Shown here: in pieces, positions 5,460 to 8,524 of the stretch | How the letters are laid out: each line of letters opens with the position of its first letter | Position numbering within the stretch: position 1 is the first letter of the stretch | DNA from: Polynucleobacter meluiroseus | GTDB lineage: Bacteria > Bacteroidota > Bacteroidia > Flavobacteriales_D > Crocinitomicaceae | Direction of reading: 5' to 3' | Length of the DNA: 8,524 bases | Assembly (NCBI GenBank): GCA_943328715.2 | Contig: CALQBB020000017.1 | Span: forward strand, 1-8,524 | The notes under the pieces: model-generated | Seen by the model: only the letters and a program-made list of their open reading frames with translations | The model's database searches: none | Told to the model about the DNA's origin: nothing | Translations under genes and position numbers: made by a program

Positions 5460-7205
5460 TTATTTTTTCACAACGTTGAATTGTGCAGTTTTACCATTTT
5501 CAAGTACTACGTTGAAAATGTAAACACCTGCTTCAAGGTTTGCGATGTTCAATTCAGCTTGACCAGCAGTCAAAGAAACTTGATTTGTCATAGCCACTCT
5601 TCCAGCAACGTCAGTTACTGTTAAGTTTGCTACTCCTTCACCTTCGATGGAGATAGTCACTAGGTCAGTAGCCGGGTTAGGATAAGCCATTCCTGCTACT
5701 GTGTTTAATTCATTGATTCCAACTGTTTCACCAACTTTCATTGCGATAGAGCTTGGTACATCTGAACCAAATCCAGCAGCAAAGTAAGTTCCATCGCTTT
5801 CGTTAGGACTCATTGGTTGCAAGTAGTAAGCCTCGTTCCAAGTGTAGTCTGTTTTGTTTTCGTGTCCAATGTATAAATTTAAGTTTACTGTTTGAACACA
5901 TGCCAAATAACGTTGGTTATCTTCTAAGTTAGTTGGTGTATTGAATGCACCGTAAACAGTTTCACCTTGAAGGTCACCAGGGAAGTAGTAGAATCCAGAT
6001 GCTACTTCAGTCAATGTTGTGAATCCTAAATTCGCATCATTTAAGTCAGCGAAAGCATCTTCCCATTTGTACAAGTATAAAGCCATTTCTTCGCCTGTTA
6101 ACAAAACTGCAGATGCAGTACTTGTTGTTGCAGCAAAGTAAATTCCTTCAACACTCATGCGGCTAGCATTTGGATCATTGATCACTGAACATACAGAGAA
6201 TGTTTGGTTGTTAGTTCCCGGACGGTAGTAGTTACCACCTGAAGGTAATCCAGTCGTTGCATCCGCTTGTGCATATGAATACAATGAATCAGAAATCGTA
6301 AACGTTGATGTTAAAATGTTATCAGCATCATATTGGTCAGCAACACCTAATCCAACCGTGTACGTCACTGTGTACGTTCCAGCAGGATAAGTAGCCAAAG
6401 AGAACTGCGGCAATGTTGAAGCTCCACCAGGATAAACATCTGTACTGTCACCAGCAGCGATTGATAATCCAGTTACGCTGTTGTCATAAACAGTTGCTCC
6501 AGCTGGATTCGTAATTTTTGCGTTTAAAGAAATAGATGCTTGCGCTTGGTTTCCGTAATTGAAAACACGTGCTCCTAGGTCAAAATTGAATTCTGTACCA
6601 TTTTGAGCGATGTACGATGGAACGATAGCTTGTTTTGGAAGTAACGCTGCTTTCGGGGAGATTCCTCCGTCGTTCGCGTACAATCCTGTTTTGTTTCCTA
6701 GGAACATAACGACAGCACCGCTAGCCATTTGGTTTACGATGGCATCTCCGTCAGAATTTTGGATCATCACAACAGGAATGGTTACATTTACACCACTTGC
6801 ACCAGCTCCCATTGCGATTACCTCTGGATCACGGTTGATCACGATAACTGCAACAGCACCTGCGTTTTGTGCATTCAATGCTTTCATTCCAAACTCACAC
6901 GTATTACGGTAAATAACCGCGATCTTTCCTGTAAGGTTGTTGATTAAGGGATTACATCCTTCTTGTGCAATTGGATGTCCTTGCGCGTTTGTTCCTTGAC
7001 TACCATCGTCTACCAACATCAAGGTGTCTTGAACGTACGTTCCCGGAATAAGGAAGTCAGGAGTTCCCCACCCACTTCCTGGATCTGCCCATGTAAATGT
7101 GTAATTGGCAACGATAGGCTGCGGAGAAACGCCCGCTACAATCACTTGAGCATTTGACATAAAAGTCAAAGCTACAGCACTAATAGTAAGTAATAATTTT
7201 CTCAT
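5460..7205 (-). CDS. Secreted PA-domain protein with type IX secretion (Por) sorting tail
   Basis: This 581-residue protein begins with a Sec signal peptide (MRKLLLTISAVALTFMSNAQ, likely cut after Q20). A protease-associated (PA) domain follows at about 60-170, recognisable from GCNPLINNLTGKIAVIYR, a cysteine pair at C84 and C103, and IPVVMIQNSDGDAIV. The middle (about 190-490) is rich in beta-strand, T, S and N and resembles adhesion or Ig-like modules; residues 207-305 have the pattern of a CARDB-like or similar fold. The C-terminal 75 residues (MAYPNPATDLVTISI at 506-520, LEAGVYIF at 557-564, ending FNVVKK) are a type A T9SS sorting domain. The protein should be exported, cross the outer membrane by T9SS, and be released or attached to the surface. 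No peptidase catalytic domain is visible, so a binding or scaffold role is more likely than proteolysis. The ATG at 7203-7205 follows an A-rich leader. Confidence 0.88.
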   Translation of the reverse strand: MRKLLLTISAVALTFMSNAQVIVAGVSPQPIVANYTFTWADPGSGWGTPDFLIPGTYVQDTLMLVDDGSQGTNAQGHPIAQEGCNPLINNLTGKIAVIYRNTCEFGMKALNAQNAGAVAVIVINRDPEVIAMGAGASGVNVTIPVVMIQNSDGDAIVNQMASGAVVMFLGNKTGLYANDGGISPKAALLPKQAIVPSYIAQNGTEFNFDLGARVFNYGNQAQASISLNAKITNPAGATVYDNSVTGLSIAAGDSTDVYPGGASTLPQFSLATYPAGTYTVTYTVGLGVADQYDADNILTSTFTISDSLYSYAQADATTGLPSGGNYYRPGTNNQTFSVCSVINDPNASRMSVEGIYFAATTSTASAVLLTGEEMALYLYKWEDAFADLNDANLGFTTLTEVASGFYYFPGDLQGETVYGAFNTPTNLEDNQRYLACVQTVNLNLYIGHENKTDYTWNEAYYLQPMSPNESDGTYFAAGFGSDVPSSIAMKVGETVGINELNTVAGMAYPNPATDLVTISIEGEGVANLTVTDVAGRVAMTNQVSLTAGQAELNIANLEAGVYIFNVVLENGKTAQFNVVKK

Positions 7206-7232
7206 AGTTGATTATTTTATAATGATTCGGGA

Positions 7233-7262
7233 TAAAGTTAATATAATTTTCACTCAAATCAA
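7233..7262 (-). promoter_or_regulatory. Promoter of the secreted PA-domain gene
   Basis: On the minus strand TTG (7260-7262) is followed after 19 nt by TAACTTTA (7233-7240), which differs from the Bacteroidota -7 consensus TAnnTTTG only in the last base. A start near 7227 would give a leader of roughly 20 nt. It sits just after the phosphate permease terminator, so the secreted protein gene is probably a single-gene unit. Confidence 0.6.
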
Positions 7263-7280
7263 AAAGTTAATGAAAACAAA

Positions 7281-7302
7281 AAAGCCGTCTGTTGACGGCT
7301 TT
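7281..7302 (-). terminator. Terminator of the phosphate permease gene
   Basis: AAAGCCGTC (7281-7289) pairs with GACGGCTTT (7294-7302) around a TGTT loop. On the minus strand the stem is followed by six T and then GTTTTC, a classic intrinsic terminator, about 22 nt after the permease stop codon at 7324-7326. Confidence 0.85.
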
Positions 7303-7323
7303 AATAAGGTTGTGGTGAAGTGC

Positions 7324-8524
7324 TTAGCGCAGCCATACAATCAAATAATAAAAAATTGCTGCTAATCCGGCACTTACAGGAATGGTAAGAATCCACGCCC
7401 ATAATAAGTTGATGGTTACTCCCCAGCGCACTGCGCTCAGGCGTTTTGTGGCACCAACCCCAATAATTGAACCAGTAATGGTGTGTGTCGTTGAAACAGG
7501 GATTCCAAACTGAGATACGGTAAACAGGGTCAATGCCCCTGCGGTTTCGGCACAAACACCTTCCAACGGTGTGACCTTCGTAATCTTAGTTCCCATTGTT
7601 TTAACGATCTTCCATCCACCCATTAAGGTTCCAAGTCCGATCATTAAGTAACAACCAAACGCAATCCAAAATGGCATTGTGTCTGAATGAACTTTTGTTT
7701 TAATCTTAAATCCTTCTTTTAATTCACCTGATTTTTTATCCACATAGTTTCCGAAAATACCTGCATATGCATAACGAGTATTGAGGGTTTTATCGGTGAA
7801 AACAGTATCGTTTGTTTTTGCATCACACAAAGCATCACCTAATGTGTATACTTCGATTTTACCTAAAGCATCGTCAATCTCTTTGTAACTAGGAATCGTT
7901 GCTTTCGCATATCCATCAGTAACTTTTCCATCTTTGTCGTAGACAACTTTACCTGTTGAGGCATCAACAATCTCTTTGTGCTCCATGAAGTATACAGTAC
8001 TGTCAATCTGCGCAACTTCTGGTTTGAATTTCTCTAATTTGTCTTCTTCGTTATGGTATTCAATTTGCATCAATTCCGTAATCTGAAGATCTTTTGGAAC
8101 GGAACTATCTAATTTACCTTCACGCCCCATGTTGCCATAAACAAGTAAGGCTGCACAAATAATACCCATTACCTTTTGAGAATCGGCACCACCATGTCCT
8201 AGAGAGAAAGCTGCTGAAGAAAGCAATTGCAATTTCTTGTGCATGTTGGCTTCCTTCATGGCGGATGGCTTTTTACCGTGAACCAATTCAAACCAAATGT
8301 ATACAAGAATGAAAATACTGATCATTCCAATCACAATGTAGAGCATGATCGGTTTCATGTCGATGTATTCAATCATGTATTCCATGACCATAATAGTCAC
8401 TCCAGACAAGGCAAGAATCACCAACATTTTTTTCCAGAAGGAACGACTGATGGTAACCACAGCAATCAAGTAGGCAATAAACCCACCGATAATAGGAGCG
8501 AGGAATATAAACAAGACAACTTTA
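7324..8524 (-). CDS. pit: PiT-family inorganic phosphate permease, N-terminus outside the window
   Basis: This is the C-terminal part of an inner-membrane phosphate transporter that uses an ion gradient. The frame stays open to the window edge; a TTG at 8512-8514 is not a credible start because the N-terminal PiT repeat (the GANDxANA half) is missing. Counting from that TTG as residue 1, there are helices at about 3-22, 30-46 and 55-75, then the second PiT motif HGGADSQK at 107-114, more membrane segments from 115-128, a hydrophilic stretch of about 150 residues (129-280), and the conserved end: GGWKIVKTMGTKI at 299-311, GIPVSTTHTITG at 337-348, and a final helix at 368-394. E. coli PitA has a long hydrophilic insert at the same place, though with different sequence. 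The second motif normally has N where A110 stands here. A terminator follows the stop. Confidence 0.92.
   Translation of the reverse strand, partial: KVVLFIFLAPIIGGFIAYLIAVVTISRSFWKKMLVILALSGVTIMVMEYMIEYIDMKPIMLYIVIGMISIFILVYIWFELVHGKKPSAMKEANMHKKLQLLSSAAFSLGHGGADSQKVMGIICAALLVYGNMGREGKLDSSVPKDLQITELMQIEYHNEEDKLEKFKPEVAQIDSTVYFMEHKEIVDASTGKVVYDKDGKVTDGYAKATIPSYKEIDDALGKIEVYTLGDALCDAKTNDTVFTDKTLNTRYAYAGIFGNYVDKKSGELKEGFKIKTKVHSDTMPFWIAFGCYLMIGLGTLMGGWKIVKTMGTKITKVTPLEGVCAETAGALTLFTVSQFGIPVSTTHTITGSIIGVGATKRLSAVRWGVTINLLWAWILTIPVSAGLAAIFYYLIVWLR

Noticed and set aside
5446..5460. Small inverted repeat ATTCG/CGAAT just after the secreted protein gene
   Set aside because: The stem is only 5 bp and AT-rich; the stronger hairpin at 5417-5441 is sufficient as terminator.

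Overview
The window looks like a chromosomal segment of a marine or freshwater member of the Bacteroidota, most likely Flavobacteriales. The supporting evidence is a type IX secretion (Por) sorting tail on a secreted protein, promoters of the Bacteroidota form TTG-N19-TAnnTTTG, A-rich leaders without a clear Shine-Dalgarno sequence, an AT-rich background, and a tRNA gene with no encoded CCA. A genus-level call (for example Crocinitomicaceae) would be a guess.

Right part (about 3240-8524), all on the minus strand: a PiT-family phosphate permease cut by the window edge, a secreted protein with a PA domain and T9SS tail, full-length methionyl-tRNA synthetase (metG), and the initiator tRNA-fMet. 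The first two genes each end in a clear hairpin terminator. metG and its tRNA substrate lie side by side, but the tRNA has its own promoter just after the metG stop codon. The tRNA leader contains a broken extra copy of the tRNA 5' half, whose D-arm is replaced by a GC-rich palindrome.

Left part (1-3000) is an accessory, recombination-scarred area next to the tRNA. An intact two-gene plus-strand operon (short-chain dehydrogenase and AraC-type regulator, 3 nt apart) is flanked by two diverged direct repeats of about 220 bp. Left of it lie gene debris: the C-terminal end of a serine recombinase, two homologous 27-residue C-terminal protein tails, and possibly a membrane-protein fragment. Five stem-loops, each followed by a sequence resembling the 3' end of the tRNA-fMet gene as read on the plus strand (core GCGGG), recur across this part; only one is attached to a whole tRNA.

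The main interest is this tRNA-fMet neighbourhood: repeated terminator plus tRNA-end modules, a truncated tandem tRNA copy and a recombinase relic together suggest repeated integration or duplication at the initiator tRNA, with the dehydrogenase/regulator pair as possible cargo. That history is inference. The repeats and remnants are seen directly. No intact new defence or mobile system is visible.
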